Shown: positions 23,913 to 33,693, numbered from the stretch's first letter. The stretch: DNA of 64,000 nucleotides from Thiohalophilus sp. (GCF_034522235.1 NZ_JAXHLN010000003.1:1178001-1242000); one strand, 5' to 3'. A program made the numbers and translations. Notes: generated by a model from the sequence alone, not told the origin.

Positions 23913-24560
23913 TCAGTCCAGAAAGAACTGCATCTTGATGTTGCCGATCTGGATGGTGTTGCCGTCCTGCAGTTTGTGGCTGTGTTCGCCCAGCGGCTTG
24001 TTGTCCACCTGCGGCGGATGATCGCCTTCCAGGTGCGAAAGAAAGTAACCGTCGTTGCGCCGGGTAATGACCGCCGTGGCGACGCCGGGCTTGCCCAGGT
24101 TGGTCATGGAACGATTCAGACTGAGGGTCTTGCCCAGATTCTGGCCATTGAGGATCTGCAGCCAGCCCTGACGCGGTTCATGGCCGGTTTTGGTTTCGGC
24201 CGGTTGCGGCGGCGCGATCTCCTCAATCTCGGGCGGCTGCTCCACGCTGGCCATGTCGGGATCGTTTTCGTATTTGTAGGCGAGGGTGTGCTTGCCGATG
24301 CGGATCACATCCCCGTCCTTGAGCAGATGCTTGTCGATCCTGTTCTGCCCGACGTGGGTGCCGCCTTCGCTGTCGAGATTTACCAGCACCGAAGTCTGAT
24401 CCCGGGTATCGATGCGCGCATGTTGCGGCGAGACCGCCAGGCTGTCGATATGGATGGTGCAGCCGGGATCGCGACCGATCAACATGCTGCCCTTGAGTAC
24501 CGGGTAGACACGCAGAATGCTTCCTTTGAATGACAGCGTCAGCTTGGACACGTACGACAC
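23913..24560 (-). CDS. Protein with two FHA-like domains
   Basis: The 215-residue protein carries a first FHA domain (about 20-95) with GRDPGCTIHI and SPQHARI, the G-R and S-x-x-H residues that contact phosphothreonine. A second, more degenerate one (about 130-213) has LGKPGVATAVITRR and LQDGNTIQIGNIKMQF. A Pro/Glu-rich linker joins them. FHA domains read phosphothreonine signals and often accompany type VI secretion or Ser/Thr kinase genes, but none is next to it here. It forms a pair with the PilZ gene, two bases apart. Confidence 0.85.
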   Translation of the reverse strand: MSYVSKLTLSFKGSILRVYPVLKGSMLIGRDPGCTIHIDSLAVSPQHARIDTRDQTSVLVNLDSEGGTHVGQNRIDKHLLKDGDVIRIGKHTLAYKYENDPDMASVEQPPEIEEIAPPQPAETKTGHEPRQGWLQILNGQNLGKTLSLNRSMTNLGKPGVATAVITRRNDGYFLSHLEGDHPPQVDNKPLGEHSHKLQDGNTIQIGNIKMQFFLD

Positions 24561-24607
24561 GACTCCCGGCGTGGTTGGGTAAATAAAAAATCTATATTTA
24601 TCGTAGA

Positions 24608-24613
24608 ATTATA
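24608..24613 (-). promoter_or_regulatory. Candidate -10 element for the FHA-PilZ operon
   Basis: On the minus strand TATAAT lies 47 bases before the FHA gene start, in an AT-rich stretch. No clear -35 at 17 bases is seen; TTGTAT lies 19 bases upstream. Confidence 0.4.
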
Positions 24614-24730
24614 GTTGGTTATTAATGTTATTATACAACTGCGTCGCTGGATAGTCCCGATTTTGACCGTCTGTGGGCAATTTGTGGCCTTGCAGCCACT
24701 CGCCGGACTGGTGCGGTACGCCCGTCGTTT

Positions 24731-26026
24731 TCAGCTCGCGCCGGGTTTCCCCGTGGCGGGCGGGACGATTTTCCAGTTGGGATCGATATGCACAGTCTTC
24801 ACCGCGTTGCCGGTGGTCTGGACGATCTCGATGGGGTAGTTGGCGATCAGCAAACTGGTACCCGGATCGGGAATATGTTCCAGGTATTCGAGGATCAGGC
24901 CATTGAGGGTCTTGGGACCTTCGCTGGGCAGATCCCACTCCAGCGCCTTGTTGAGTTCGCGGATGGTGATACTGCCATCCACCAGATACGTGCCGTCGTC
25001 CTGAATATGGATATCGCGACTGGAGGCGGCCGGGTCGGTGGTGAACTCGCCGACGATCTCCTCGAGAATATCCTCCAGCGTCACCAGCCCCTGAATGTCG
25101 CCGTACTCATTGACCACCAGGGCGATGCGCCGGCGCTCGTGCTGGAAGTTGATTAACTGGGTGTGCAGGGGCGTGCCCTCGGGGACGAAATAGGCGTCGC
25201 GAATGATCTGCCGGAAGCTCTCCTTGTTCAGCTCGTCCTGCTGGAACAGGCGCACGGCACGGCGCAGATGGACCATGCCGATCACGTGATCGATATCGCC
25301 TTCGTAGACCGGCATGCGGGTGTGCTGGCTTTCGGTCAGCTGCCTGGCGATCTCTTCCCAGTCGTCGGCCAGATCGATCCCGGCGATCTCGTTGCGCGGC
25401 ACCATGATGTCGTCGACACTGACCTTCTCCAGATCCAGTATGCTCAGCAGCATTTCCTGATGGCGCTGGGGGATCATGCTGCCGGCTTCACTGACCACCA
25501 CGCGCAGCTCCTCGCTGCTCAGGGTCATGCGGCCGGCTTCATCAAGGCGGACACCGAACAGCCGCAGCAGGCCGTTGGATACGCGCGTGATTACCCAGAC
25601 CAGCGGATAAAATATCTTCAGCAGCGGTGCCAGCAGATAGGAGGCGGGCAGGGCGTAACGTTCCGGGTTAAAGGCCGCCAGGGTCTTGGGGGTGACTTCG
25701 GAAAAGATCAGCACCACGATGGTCAGGGCGATGGTGGCGATCCAGATACCCGACTCGCCGAACAGCCGGATGCCGATCAGCGTGGCGATCGCCGAGGCCA
25801 GAATATTGACGAAGTTGTTGCCCAGCAGAATGACCCCGATCAGGCGATCGGGTCGGGTCAGCAGGCGTTCGGCCAGTTGCGCACCCTTGTGCTGTTTCTC
25901 CGAGAGGTTGCGCAGCCGATAGCGATTGAGGCTCATCAACCCCGTTTCGGAGCCGGAGAAAAACCCGGACATGATCAACAGGAAGATGAGTATGCCGATG
26001 AGCATACCAAGGGGTAATTCGTTCAA
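24731..26026 (-). CDS. CNNM/CorB-type transporter with DUF21, CBS and CorC domains
   Basis: The 431-residue protein has an N-terminal DUF21 membrane domain (about 1-190) with GILIFLLIMSGFFSGSETGL and further hydrophobic spans. Two CBS repeats (about 205-330; VDDIMVPRNEIAGIDL, ALVVNEYGDIQGLVTLEDIL) and a CorC/HlyC C-terminal domain (about 345-425) follow. This is the layout of CorB/YfjD and eukaryotic CNNM proteins, implicated in magnesium or cobalt efflux. The reading starts at TTG 26026 with AGAGG about ten bases upstream; the ATG eight codons in is an alternative. ypjD lies upstream on the same strand, 105 bases away, an association seen near ffh in many gammaproteobacteria. Confidence 0.9.
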   Translation of the reverse strand: MNELPLGMLIGILIFLLIMSGFFSGSETGLMSLNRYRLRNLSEKQHKGAQLAERLLTRPDRLIGVILLGNNFVNILASAIATLIGIRLFGESGIWIATIALTIVVLIFSEVTPKTLAAFNPERYALPASYLLAPLLKIFYPLVWVITRVSNGLLRLFGVRLDEAGRMTLSSEELRVVVSEAGSMIPQRHQEMLLSILDLEKVSVDDIMVPRNEIAGIDLADDWEEIARQLTESQHTRMPVYEGDIDHVIGMVHLRRAVRLFQQDELNKESFRQIIRDAYFVPEGTPLHTQLINFQHERRRIALVVNEYGDIQGLVTLEDILEEIVGEFTTDPAASSRDIHIQDDGTYLVDGSITIRELNKALEWDLPSEGPKTLNGLILEYLEHIPDPGTSLLIANYPIEIVQTTGNAVKTVHIDPNWKIVPPATGKPGAS

Positions 26027-26131
26027 GAACGCGATACCTCTTGCGGAATTGGGAGTAAGTGAATTACGAAGGACATGGCCGGGAGTGTCAAGGCTTCAGG
26101 CGCGTGGGCCTGGCACGTTGCCTGCTATCTG

Positions 26132-26956
26132 CTATTGGTTAAGTACCAGTTCGATGACAAACTTGCTGCCGAAATAGGCCAGCATCAGGGCAATAAAGGC
26201 GGCAATAGTCCAGCGAATGGCCACCCGTCCGCGCCAGCCGAACTGGACACGTCCCCAGAGCAGGATGGCAAACAGTATCCAGGCGATGATCGACAGCACG
26301 GTTTTGTGTACCAGCTGCTGGGCGAACAGATCCTCCAGATAGAAGCCGCCGCTGATCAGCGAAATGCTCAACACGATAAAGCCCAGCCCGATCATCTGGA
26401 ACAGCATGGTCTCCATGGTTTCCAGCGGCGGCAGTGCGCGCAGGATACCGCCCGGCTGTTTGTTGTGCAGATGCGCTTCCTGGAAATACAACAGGATGGC
26501 CTGCACCACGGCGATACTCAGCAGGCTGTAGGCCAGAATCGAGATCAGGATGTGAAATTCCAGGCCGGGGGTCAGCGTATGGGAGAGGTGCTGATGCTCA
26601 TCGCTGAGCAGACGCAACAGCACGGTCAGGGCGGTAAACGGCAGGACCATGATACCGAGCGATTCGACGGGGCGGGTGAACGCCGACAGCAGCAGCAACA
26701 GTGCCACCAGCCAGCCTACCAGGGTGAAAATAGTGTAGAAGCCGACATCCAGGCCGGCATCGGTCCACAACAGTTGCCCGAGCATAATGCCGTGCAGCAC
26801 CACTGCCACCAGACCGACCAGTAACGGGCGGGAACGGGCTGCCTGCCGGGCCTCGGCGCCGCCGAGCAGACGTTGCCATAACAGGCCGCCTGCCAGCAGA
26901 TACAGGAGTATGCCGGCCACGCCGGGCAGTAACAGATTCAGTACAAGGGAATTCAT
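26132..26956 (-). CDS. ypjD: Inner membrane protein YpjD, cytochrome c assembly (CcsA/HemX-like) family
   Basis: The 274-residue protein has about eight hydrophobic spans, for example LLPGVAGILLYLLAGGLL, IFTLVGWLVALLLLLSAF, ILISILAYSLLSIAVVQAIL and IGLGFIVLSISLISGGFYL. The histidines in HGIMLG, SDEHQHLSHTL and HKTVLSIIAW fit the CcsA/HemX family, which handles haem in the membrane. The ATG at 26956 was chosen over the TTG and GTG codons just upstream. It stands next to corB and close to ffh, as in Escherichia coli where ypjD neighbours ffh. Its role there is not settled. Confidence 0.85.
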   Translation of the reverse strand: MNSLVLNLLLPGVAGILLYLLAGGLLWQRLLGGAEARQAARSRPLLVGLVAVVLHGIMLGQLLWTDAGLDVGFYTIFTLVGWLVALLLLLSAFTRPVESLGIMVLPFTALTVLLRLLSDEHQHLSHTLTPGLEFHILISILAYSLLSIAVVQAILLYFQEAHLHNKQPGGILRALPPLETMETMLFQMIGLGFIVLSISLISGGFYLEDLFAQQLVHKTVLSIIAWILFAILLWGRVQFGWRGRVAIRWTIAAFIALMLAYFGSKFVIELVLNQ

Positions 26957-27240
26957 CACGGGCAAATCATCGCACAGCTCGATCGGTGAAGGAAGTATTC
27001 ATCGTTGCCGGCGACACCGATTCGGCGGTTGCCGTTCGCTTTGCCTGGCTGCCCGGTTGTCTTCGGGGGCGGTTTGTTCTGTTTGCCGGTTTGAATTGGC
27101 GTTAAGCGTATAAAACGGCTGATTATCAAGCTCTTAGACTTGTGACCCTGGTAGCATTTTGATTTACTTGGCCATGGCATCATTGGCATCGTTATATAAA
27201 GGGGCACAAAGTGATTCAACCTGGCGGAGTTAAAGCTTAA

Positions 27241-28005
27241 ATGGAGTTGCAGGTTTTAGGTTGCAGCGGCGGCGTTGGCGACGGCTTGCGCACCACCACC
27301 ATGATGGTGGATCAGGCTATTCTGATCGATGCCGGTACCGGTGTGGGCGACCTGACCCTGGAGCAGATGAGCGGTCTGCGCCATATCTTCCTCACCCATT
27401 CGCACCTGGATCATATCGCCAGCATTCCCCTGCTGGTCGACAGTGTTTTCGAGCATCTGCATGAACCGATCACCATCCACGCCCTGGATGAGACCCTCGA
27501 TGCCCTGCGCACGCACATTTTCAACAACGTGATCTGGCCCGACTTCGCGGCGCTGCCGCATCCCGATCGCCCGGTGCTGCGTTATCAGCCGATGCAGCCG
27601 GGTGAAACCCGGCAACTGGGGGAGATTCAGTTTGAGATGGTGCCGGTCAATCACGCGGTGCCCGGGGTCGGCTATATCGTGCGTAACAGCCGGCAGGTGT
27701 TCGCCTTCAGTGGCGATACCACCACCAACGACACCTTCTGGGCACGGCTCAACCAGCTGGACCGCCTGGATATGCTGATCGTCGAGGCGGCCTTCCCGGA
27801 CCGCGATATCGACATCTGCCGCCGCGCCGGCCATTACTGCCCCTCGCTGCTGGCGGCGGACATTGCCAAGCTGCAGCACCGGCCCGAGATATACATCTCC
27901 CACAACAAGCCGGGCGACGAGGACGAGATTTTCGACGAATGTCGCCGCGCCATCACCACCTGTCACCTCAATCGCCTCTCGGCGGGTAGTCGTTTCACGT
28001 TATAA
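27241..28005 (+). CDS. Metallo-beta-lactamase-fold phosphodiesterase (class II cyclic-nucleotide PDE-like)
   Basis: The 254-residue protein starts MELQVLGCSGGVGDGLRTTT. The metal motif is HSHLDH in IFLTHSHLDHIASIPLLVDS, with a further histidine in PVNHAVPGVGY, aspartate in AFSGDTTTND and a C-terminal histidine in YISHNKPGDEDE. The H-x-HLDH pattern followed by a small residue and a hydrophobic run is that of class II 3',5'-cyclic-nucleotide phosphodiesterases. Cyclic AMP hydrolysis is therefore likely, though RNase Z-type activity cannot be excluded. The stop overlaps a TATAAT that may serve ffh. Confidence 0.8.
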   Translation: MELQVLGCSGGVGDGLRTTTMMVDQAILIDAGTGVGDLTLEQMSGLRHIFLTHSHLDHIASIPLLVDSVFEHLHEPITIHALDETLDALRTHIFNNVIWPDFAALPHPDRPVLRYQPMQPGETRQLGEIQFEMVPVNHAVPGVGYIVRNSRQVFAFSGDTTTNDTFWARLNQLDRLDMLIVEAAFPDRDIDICRRAGHYCPSLLAADIAKLQHRPEIYISHNKPGDEDEIFDECRRAITTCHLNRLSAGSRFTL

Positions 28006-28006
28006 T
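28001..28006 (+). promoter_or_regulatory. Candidate -10 element for ffh
   Basis: A perfect TATAAT lies across the stop codon of the phosphodiesterase gene, 51 bases before the ffh start. No convincing -35 is visible at the standard distance. Confidence 0.4.
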
Positions 28007-28057
28007 CCTCCTGTGACCGCCCTGCACGGCGGTCGGATTCAATTCAAGTGAGGCAGT

Positions 28058-29419
28058 ATGTTTGATGGTCTGAGCGAGCGGCTCGGCCAGACGGTGCGCA
28101 ACCTGCGGGGTGTCGGCCGCCTGACCGAGGAGAATATCAAGGACACCCTGCGCGAGGTGCGCATGGCCCTGCTGGAGGCCGATGTGGCCCTGCCGGTGGT
28201 CAAGGAATTTACCGACCACGTGCGTGACAAGGCGCTGGGCGAGGATGTGCTCAAAAGCCTGACCCCCGGCCAGGCGCTGATCAAGATCGTCAACGACGAG
28301 CTGGTGGCGCTGATGGGCGCGGCCAACGACGGCCTGGATCTGAGCGTCACGCCGCCGGCGGTGATCCTGCTGGCCGGCCTGCAGGGTTCGGGCAAGACCA
28401 CCAGCGCCGGCAAGCTGGCCCGCTGGCTGCAGGAGAATCAGAAAAAATCGGTCATGCTGGTCAGTACCGATATCTACCGCCCGGCGGCCATCGATCAGCT
28501 GCAGACCGTGGCCGGGCAGGTGGAGGCCAGCTTCTGTCCCAGTGCCAGCGACGAGGACCCGGTGGTCATCGCCAAACGGGCGCTGGAGCAGGCGAAGGTC
28601 CAGCACAAGGATGTGCTGATCGTCGATACCGCCGGCCGGCTGCATATCGACGAGAGCATGATGGACGAGGTGCGTCGGCTGCATGAGGCGGTCCATCCGG
28701 TGGAGACCCTGTTCGTGGTCGACAGCATGACCGGCCAGGACGCGGCCAATACCGCGCGCGCCTTTCACGACGCGCTGCCGCTGAGCGGGGTGATCCTGAC
28801 CAAGACCGACGGCGATGCCCGCGGCGGGGCGGCGCTGTCGATTCGCCAGATCACCGGTAAACCGATCAAGTTCCTCGGCACCGGCGAGAAGACCACCGCG
28901 CTGGAGCCGTTTCATCCGGATCGGGTCGCCTCGCGCATCCTGGGCATGGGCGATGTGGTCTCGCTGGTCGAGGAGGCACAGGGCAAGATCGATGTGGCCG
29001 AGGCCGAGAAGATGGCGGCCAAGCTCAAAAAGGGCAAGGGCTTCGATCTGGAGGACTTTCTCGCCCAGTTCCAGCAGATGAAAAAAATGGGCGGGGTGGC
29101 CAGTCTGATGGACAAGCTGCCCGGCATGCCCAATGTGCCTGCGGGGGCGCTGGATGCGGCGGCCGGTGAGCAGCAGATCAAGCGCATGGAGGCGATCATC
29201 CGCTCCATGACGCCTGCCGAGCGGCGCAAGCCGGATCTGATCAAGGGCTCGCGCAAGCGGCGCATCGCCGGGGGCTCGGGCACCCAGATCCAGGACGTCA
29301 ACCGCCTGCTCAAGCAGTTCACCCAGATGCAGAAGATGATGAAAAAAATGAAAGGCGGCGGCATGGCCAAGATGATGCGCGGCCTCAAGGGCGGCCAGCT
29401 GCCACCGGGGCTGATGTAA
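28058..29419 (+). CDS. ffh: Signal recognition particle protein Ffh (SRP54)
   Basis: The 453-residue GTPase has an N-terminal helical bundle, the G domain with G1 GLQGSGKTTSAGK (about 108-120), G3 DTAGRLH and G4 TKTDGDARGG, and a methionine-rich M domain (about 300-453; QMKKMGG, MQKMMKKMKGGGMAKMMRG) that binds 4.5S RNA and signal peptides. Ffh delivers nascent membrane proteins to the translocon through FtsY. The SRP RNA gene was not found in this window. ffh precedes rpsP-rimM-trmD-rplS, a classic order. Confidence 0.97.
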   Translation: MFDGLSERLGQTVRNLRGVGRLTEENIKDTLREVRMALLEADVALPVVKEFTDHVRDKALGEDVLKSLTPGQALIKIVNDELVALMGAANDGLDLSVTPPAVILLAGLQGSGKTTSAGKLARWLQENQKKSVMLVSTDIYRPAAIDQLQTVAGQVEASFCPSASDEDPVVIAKRALEQAKVQHKDVLIVDTAGRLHIDESMMDEVRRLHEAVHPVETLFVVDSMTGQDAANTARAFHDALPLSGVILTKTDGDARGGAALSIRQITGKPIKFLGTGEKTTALEPFHPDRVASRILGMGDVVSLVEEAQGKIDVAEAEKMAAKLKKGKGFDLEDFLAQFQQMKKMGGVASLMDKLPGMPNVPAGALDAAAGEQQIKRMEAIIRSMTPAERRKPDLIKGSRKRRIAGGSGTQIQDVNRLLKQFTQMQKMMKKMKGGGMAKMMRGLKGGQLPPGLM

Positions 29420-29654
29420 GCGGGCGAGTTGAATCGCGGAGGGGCTCGGCTCCCACGGGGGATTGGTTGGGGTGTTGTAGGAGGCCAGCCCCCTGGCCGA
29501 TTGGTGGGCGAGGGGGCAATCATCGGAGTTGAATCGCCGAGGGGGCTCGGCTCCAACAGGAGGATATTATTTGGTGGCCCCCTTCCCCCGGGATTGCCAG
29601 TATTCCCGATACGCACGGGCGGTGAAATTTTCCCCGCAAAATGGCGCTAAGCCC
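29420..29654. repeat. Intergenic region with imperfect direct repeats
   Basis: GTTGAATCGCGGAGGGGCTC (29427-29446) recurs as GTTGAATCGCCGAGGGGGCT (29529-29548), each followed by CGGCTCC. GTAGGAGGCCAGCCCCCTGG is a small palindrome between them. No gene is supported. It is part of the GTGGGAG/GGCTCCCAC repeat family. Confidence 0.5.
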
Positions 29655-29682
29655 TTCACTTTTCCGCCATTTTCAGTACAAT
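29655..29682 (+). promoter_or_regulatory. Likely promoter of rpsP-rimM-trmD-rplS
   Basis: TTCACT (29655-29660) and TACAAT (29677-29682) are separated by 16 bases. The rpsP ATG is 81 bases further on. Confidence 0.55.
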
Positions 29683-29763
29683 GCCCACCTCTTTTCGGGA
29701 AGGCTGTCCGGCCGCGAGTCGTGACGGCCTCAATTTATTTGGTTCAAGAGGTTATAAGTCGCG

Positions 29764-30021
29764 ATGGTAACCATACGTCTGGCACGCGCTGGCGCTAAAA
29801 AACGCCCTTTCTACCACATCGTGGTCACGGATTCCCGTAACCGCCGGGACGGTAGCTATATCGAACGCCTGGGGTTCTTCAACCCGGTGGCCACCGGTAA
29901 CGAGGTGCGTCTGAATCTGGACAGTGAACGCATTTCGCACTGGATCAGCAAGGGCGCCCAGGCCTCTGAACGGGTCAGCAAGCTCGTCAAGGAACAACAG
30001 AAACAGGCAACTGCGGCGTAA
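29764..30021 (+). CDS. rpsP: 30S ribosomal protein S16
   Basis: The 85-residue protein begins [20 protein letters not shown], the S16 signature, with [14 protein letters not shown] and [12 protein letters not shown] further on. S16 is needed for 30S assembly. It is the first gene of the rpsP-rimM-trmD-rplS operon. AAGAGGTTATAAGTCGCG precedes the ATG. Confidence 0.97.
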   Translation: MVTIRLARAGAKKRPFYHIVVTDSRNRRDGSYIERLGFFNPVATGNEVRLNLDSERISHWISKGAQASERVSKLVKEQQKQATAA

Positions 30022-30084
30022 CATGCTGTAATACCGCCCGGATTCCGGTGACGGGCAGTGCCGGGCGGAGGACTGCAACAGGCC

Positions 30085-30609
30085 ATGCAACATGCCGATG
30101 ACATGATGGTGTTGGGGCATATCAGTGGCCTGTTTGGTATCCAGGGTTGGGTGAAGGTCTATTCCCATACCGAACCTCGCGACAACATTCTGCGTTATTC
30201 ACCCTGGTATCTGTCGATCGAGGGCGAATGGCGGCCCTACCCGGTGGCGCAGGGCAAGCAGCATGGCAAGACCCTGATTGCGCAACTGGAACAGTGTCCG
30301 GATCGCGACAGTGCGGCGGCCCTGGTGGGCTGCAAGATCGCCGTCACCCGCCAGCAACTGCCGGCGCTGGAGGAGGGGGAGTATTACTGGCGGGATCTGC
30401 TGGGCTTGCGGGTCATTAACCTGGCGGACGTGGATCTGGGCCAGGTCACGAATCTGATGGAAACCGGCGCCAATGATGTGCTGGTGGTCGAGTCGCAAGG
30501 CGACGGCGAGAAACACGAACGGTTGATCCCGTTCATCCGGGAACAGGTGATCAAAAACGTGGATATCGGGCAGGGCGTGATACGCGTCGACTGGGATCCG
30601 GATTTTTGA
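30085..30609 (+). CDS. rimM: Ribosome maturation factor RimM
   Basis: About 174 residues carry the RimM N-terminal domain (VLGHISGLFGIQGWVKVYSH) and the C-terminal PRC-barrel (EGEYYWRDLLGLRV, METGANDVLVVES, VIRVDWDPDF), all matching known RimM. It binds S19 and helps 30S head maturation. The start at 30085 was chosen over an in-frame GTG at 30058; MMVLGHISG just downstream is a further possibility. It follows rpsP by 63 bases. Confidence 0.95.
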   Translation: MQHADDMMVLGHISGLFGIQGWVKVYSHTEPRDNILRYSPWYLSIEGEWRPYPVAQGKQHGKTLIAQLEQCPDRDSAAALVGCKIAVTRQQLPALEEGEYYWRDLLGLRVINLADVDLGQVTNLMETGANDVLVVESQGDGEKHERLIPFIREQVIKNVDIGQGVIRVDWDPDF

Positions 30610-30643
30610 TTCATGCCGGACAACGGTATGAAGGTAAAGTGAC

Positions 30644-31387
30644 ATGCGCTTTGATTTCGTCACCCTGTTTCCGGAGATGTTCAGCGCGGTCATCGGGTCC
30701 GGAATTACCGGCCGGGCGCTGAGTCGCGGTCTGGTCGAAGTCGGGTTTTATAATCCGCGCGACTATACCGCGGACCGTTACCAGACCGTGGACGATCGGC
30801 CCTACGGCGGCGGCCCCGGGATGGTAATGATGGTCGAGCCACTGCGTGATGCGATTCGTGATGCACGTGGCAGCAGCGACAGCGCGGGACGGGTAATCTA
30901 CCTGTCGCCGCAGGGGCGCAAACTGGATCAGGCCGGGCTCGAACAGTTATCGCGCCACTCGCATCTGATACTGGTGTGCGGCCGCTACGAAGGGATCGAC
31001 GAGCGGTTGATTGATGCCGAGGTCGACGAGGAGTGGTCCATCGGCGATTACGTGCTGAGCGGCGGCGAACTGGCGGCCATGGTGATGATGGACGGGATCA
31101 CCCGGTTATTGCCCGACGCGCTGGGCCACGAAGACTCGGCGCAACAGGATTCTTTTTCGGACGGATTGCTGGATTTTCCGCAGTTCACCCGGCCGGAGAC
31201 GATAGAAGGCAGGCAAGTCCCGCCGGTATTACTCAGTGGCGATCACAGGGCCATCGAGCGCTGGCGGCTCAAACAGGCGCTGGGTCGAACCTGGCTGCGA
31301 CGTCCCGATTTACTCGAGACGCTCGAACTGGATGAGGACAAACAGACTTTGCTCGCGGAATTTATCCACGAGCAGGATATTGAATAA
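30644..31387 (+). CDS. trmD: tRNA (guanine(37)-N1)-methyltransferase
   Basis: The 247-residue SPOUT enzyme starts [13 protein letters not shown] and has the conserved [20 protein letters not shown] and [17 protein letters not shown] blocks and [13 protein letters not shown], the SAM-binding trefoil knot. TrmD methylates G37 of tRNAs and prevents frameshifting. AAGGTAAAGTGAC is the ribosome binding region. It is co-transcribed with rimM and rplS. Confidence 0.97.
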   Translation: MRFDFVTLFPEMFSAVIGSGITGRALSRGLVEVGFYNPRDYTADRYQTVDDRPYGGGPGMVMMVEPLRDAIRDARGSSDSAGRVIYLSPQGRKLDQAGLEQLSRHSHLILVCGRYEGIDERLIDAEVDEEWSIGDYVLSGGELAAMVMMDGITRLLPDALGHEDSAQQDSFSDGLLDFPQFTRPETIEGRQVPPVLLSGDHRAIERWRLKQALGRTWLRRPDLLETLELDEDKQTLLAEFIHEQDIE

Positions 31388-31414
31388 CAAGGCACGAGCT
31401 TGGGAGCGACGAGC

Positions 31415-31765
31415 ATGAGTAACATTATCGATCAGTTAGACGCGGAACAGATGAACAAGACGATCCCGGAGTTCGGTCCCGGCGATACCGTTGTGGTTCA
31501 GGTGAAAGTCAAGGAAGGGACCCGCGAACGTCTGCAGGCCTATGAAGGCGTGGTCATCGCCCGGCGTAACCGCGGCCTCAACTCCTCTTTCACCGTGCGC
31601 AAGGTCTCCTACGGTGAAGGGGTCGAGCGTGTTTTCCAGGTCTACAGCCCGACCCTGGCCGAAATCCAGGTCAAGCGCCGCGGTGATGTGCGTCGCGCCA
31701 AGCTTTATTATCTGCGCGAGCGTTCCGGCAAGTCCGCCCGTATCAAGGAAAAGCTGTCCAGGTAA
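31415..31765 (+). CDS. rplS: 50S ribosomal protein L19
   Basis: The 116-residue protein starts [20 protein letters not shown] and has L19 blocks [40 protein letters not shown] and [14 protein letters not shown]19 lies at the 30S-50S interface. The ATG at 31415 was preferred to an upstream TTG since it matches the family start. A terminator follows 51 bases after the stop. Confidence 0.97.
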   Translation: MSNIIDQLDAEQMNKTIPEFGPGDTVVVQVKVKEGTRERLQAYEGVVIARRNRGLNSSFTVRKVSYGEGVERVFQVYSPTLAEIQVKRRGDVRRAKLYYLRERSGKSARIKEKLSR

Positions 31766-31816
31766 GCCGCTACGGCATGGCTGTCCGGTTGAACCACCGC
31801 GCGCCGGTAATCACAA

Positions 31817-31850
31817 AAACGGGTAACCCTGGCGGGTTATCCGTTTTTTT
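31817..31850 (+). terminator. Rho-independent terminator of the rpsP-rplS operon
   Basis: AACGGGTAACCC and GGGTTATCCGTT pair with one mismatch across TGGC and are followed by a run of Ts. It lies upstream of the next ATG at 31900, which argues against earlier in-frame starts of that gene. Confidence 0.85.
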
Positions 31851-31899
31851 GCGTCGGCGCCGGCAATCCGCTGTTCGACCGGCCCGGCGCTGGCGCGGC

Positions 31900-33693
31900 A
31901 TGCTCGTCGCGTGGTTGTTGCTGATTGCGCCGTCGCTGGCGGCCGACGAAGCCCTGCAGGAGGTGCGCGCCCTGGCCGACAGCGGCGCCGCCACCCTGGC
32001 CTTGCATCTGCTCGATGAGTTGCAACCGACTATCCCTTCCCAACAGAGCGAGTGGCTGGCGCTGGAGCGCGAGCGGGTGCGCATCTATCGCCAGAGCGGC
32101 CAATGGCAGCGACTGGCCAGCCGGCTGACCGGTTTCCCGCGCAACATGCCGCAGCAGGCCGTACGCTGGGCGATGACCGAGCGGGCCAATGCTTTTCTGA
32201 AACTGGATGAACCGCAACAGGCCCTGTCGGTGTTGCAGGAGCTGATCTGGCTCATGGAGCCGATCGAGGACGAGTGGCTGCGTCGCTGGCGGGAGCTGGT
32301 GATGACCAGTTATATCCGTCTGGGACTGGCCGAAGACGCCTATCTGGCCAGTCGCCAGTTTTATCAGGACTATCCCCCCAAAAACCGGGAAGACCGCCTG
32401 TTGCAGGCGCGGATTCTGTTGATGAGTCATCGGCCCGAGTCGGTGCCAAAACTGCTGGCCGGCGAGGCGGATGCCGAAGCCGGCATGCTGACGCTGCTGG
32501 CCCAGTTGCGCGGTGACATGCGGGCGCCGAAGACGGTCATGCAGGCCGGCCTGCGCCACTTGCGCGGCAAATGGGTCAAGGTCGATAACCGGCACCATTT
32601 ATGGGCAGTGATCGCCGAGGCGGCCCGACGCAGCGGGGATCGGATCACCACGGCCAACGCCCTGGAGCATGTGTTGGCCGCCCAGGCTTCCAGACCGCTG
32701 CCGCCCGGTCTGTTCGACTATAACGCCGATAGCCTCTGGAATGCCTATGTGGATCTGGCCACCTATCTGGGGAATCAGCAACAGTTTCTGATCGGCGACG
32801 ACGATCCCTGGTTCGAGGCCGCGGCCCAGGCGCGGCGCAAGCAGCCGGTGCGCGCCCGATCCTATTACGCGGTGTTAATGCTCAAGGGACAGACCGCGGC
32901 CAGCCGCCAGCGCGCGGCGAAAGCGTTCCTTGCCCTGATGCGCCAGCGTTCGCACGGCGCCGCGCTGCTGGAAGCGCTGTTTCTCGACAGCAAACAGTAT
33001 CGGCAATTCGCAGCTATCCCGCTCAGCGTGCGACTGGAGCTGGTGGACATTGCGCTGGCGCGCTCGGAGATCGAGCGTGCCTCGGCCCTGATGGCCAGTA
33101 TCGAACAGGTGCCCGAAGACGAAGAGGCGTTTATCTGGCAGTTACGCCGCGCGCGAATTCTGGTGCTGGGGGGAGAAATCACCCAGGGCCATCAGACGTT
33201 GTACGATCTGTTGGCGTCGATGACGCAGCCACAGGAGCAACAACTGGATCAGGTGTTGCAAGTGGTGTTCGATCTGCAGACCGCCGGGGCGCACGACGAG
33301 GCGCTGGATCTGTTTGCCCGCCTGCAAGAGCTGACCGCCGACAGCAACCGCAAACGCGAACTCTATTACTGGATGGCCGATTCCCGTCAGTCCCAGGAAC
33401 AGTTTGCCGAGGCGGCTCGCCTTTATCTTAAATCCGCCATGCTGATCGGTGCCGATGCCATGGATCCCTGGGCGCAGACCGCCCGCTATCAGGCTGGCGT
33501 GGCCCTGTCGCGGGCCGGCCTGGTGGAGGATGCGCGGGCGCTGTTCAATCACCTGCTGCGGGTGACCGAGGATAAAAGTCGCAAGGCGGTGTTGCGTCAG
33601 GAGCTGCAAAAACTGTGGCTGCTGGAAGGCGGGCGCAGCGGCGATCACACCCCCGCGCTCACAACGGATGATGCAGAGGCAAATCCGTTTTAG
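31900..33693 (+). CDS. Secreted or periplasmic TPR-like repeat protein
   Basis: About 597 residues begin MLVAWLLLIAPSLAADEALQ, a signal peptide cleaved after SLAA or nearby. The rest is built of helical pairs of TPR type, for example NAFLKLDEPQQALSVLQELI, SYIRLGLAEDAYLASRQFYQ and AGLVEDARALFNHLLRVTED. No enzymatic motif is seen. Such proteins serve as periplasmic scaffolds in envelope or polysaccharide systems. The start at 31900 was chosen because earlier in-frame codons overlap the rplS terminator. The 3' end overlaps the convergent peptidase gene by 35 bases. The specific role is unknown. Confidence 0.75.
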   Translation: MLVAWLLLIAPSLAADEALQEVRALADSGAATLALHLLDELQPTIPSQQSEWLALERERVRIYRQSGQWQRLASRLTGFPRNMPQQAVRWAMTERANAFLKLDEPQQALSVLQELIWLMEPIEDEWLRRWRELVMTSYIRLGLAEDAYLASRQFYQDYPPKNREDRLLQARILLMSHRPESVPKLLAGEADAEAGMLTLLAQLRGDMRAPKTVMQAGLRHLRGKWVKVDNRHHLWAVIAEAARRSGDRITTANALEHVLAAQASRPLPPGLFDYNADSLWNAYVDLATYLGNQQQFLIGDDDPWFEAAAQARRKQPVRARSYYAVLMLKGQTAASRQRAAKAFLALMRQRSHGAALLEALFLDSKQYRQFAAIPLSVRLELVDIALARSEIERASALMASIEQVPEDEEAFIWQLRRARILVLGGEITQGHQTLYDLLASMTQPQEQQLDQVLQVVFDLQTAGAHDEALDLFARLQELTADSNRKRELYYWMADSRQSQEQFAEAARLYLKSAMLIGADAMDPWAQTARYQAGVALSRAGLVEDARALFNHLLRVTEDKSRKAVLRQELQKLWLLEGGRSGDHTPALTTDDAEANPF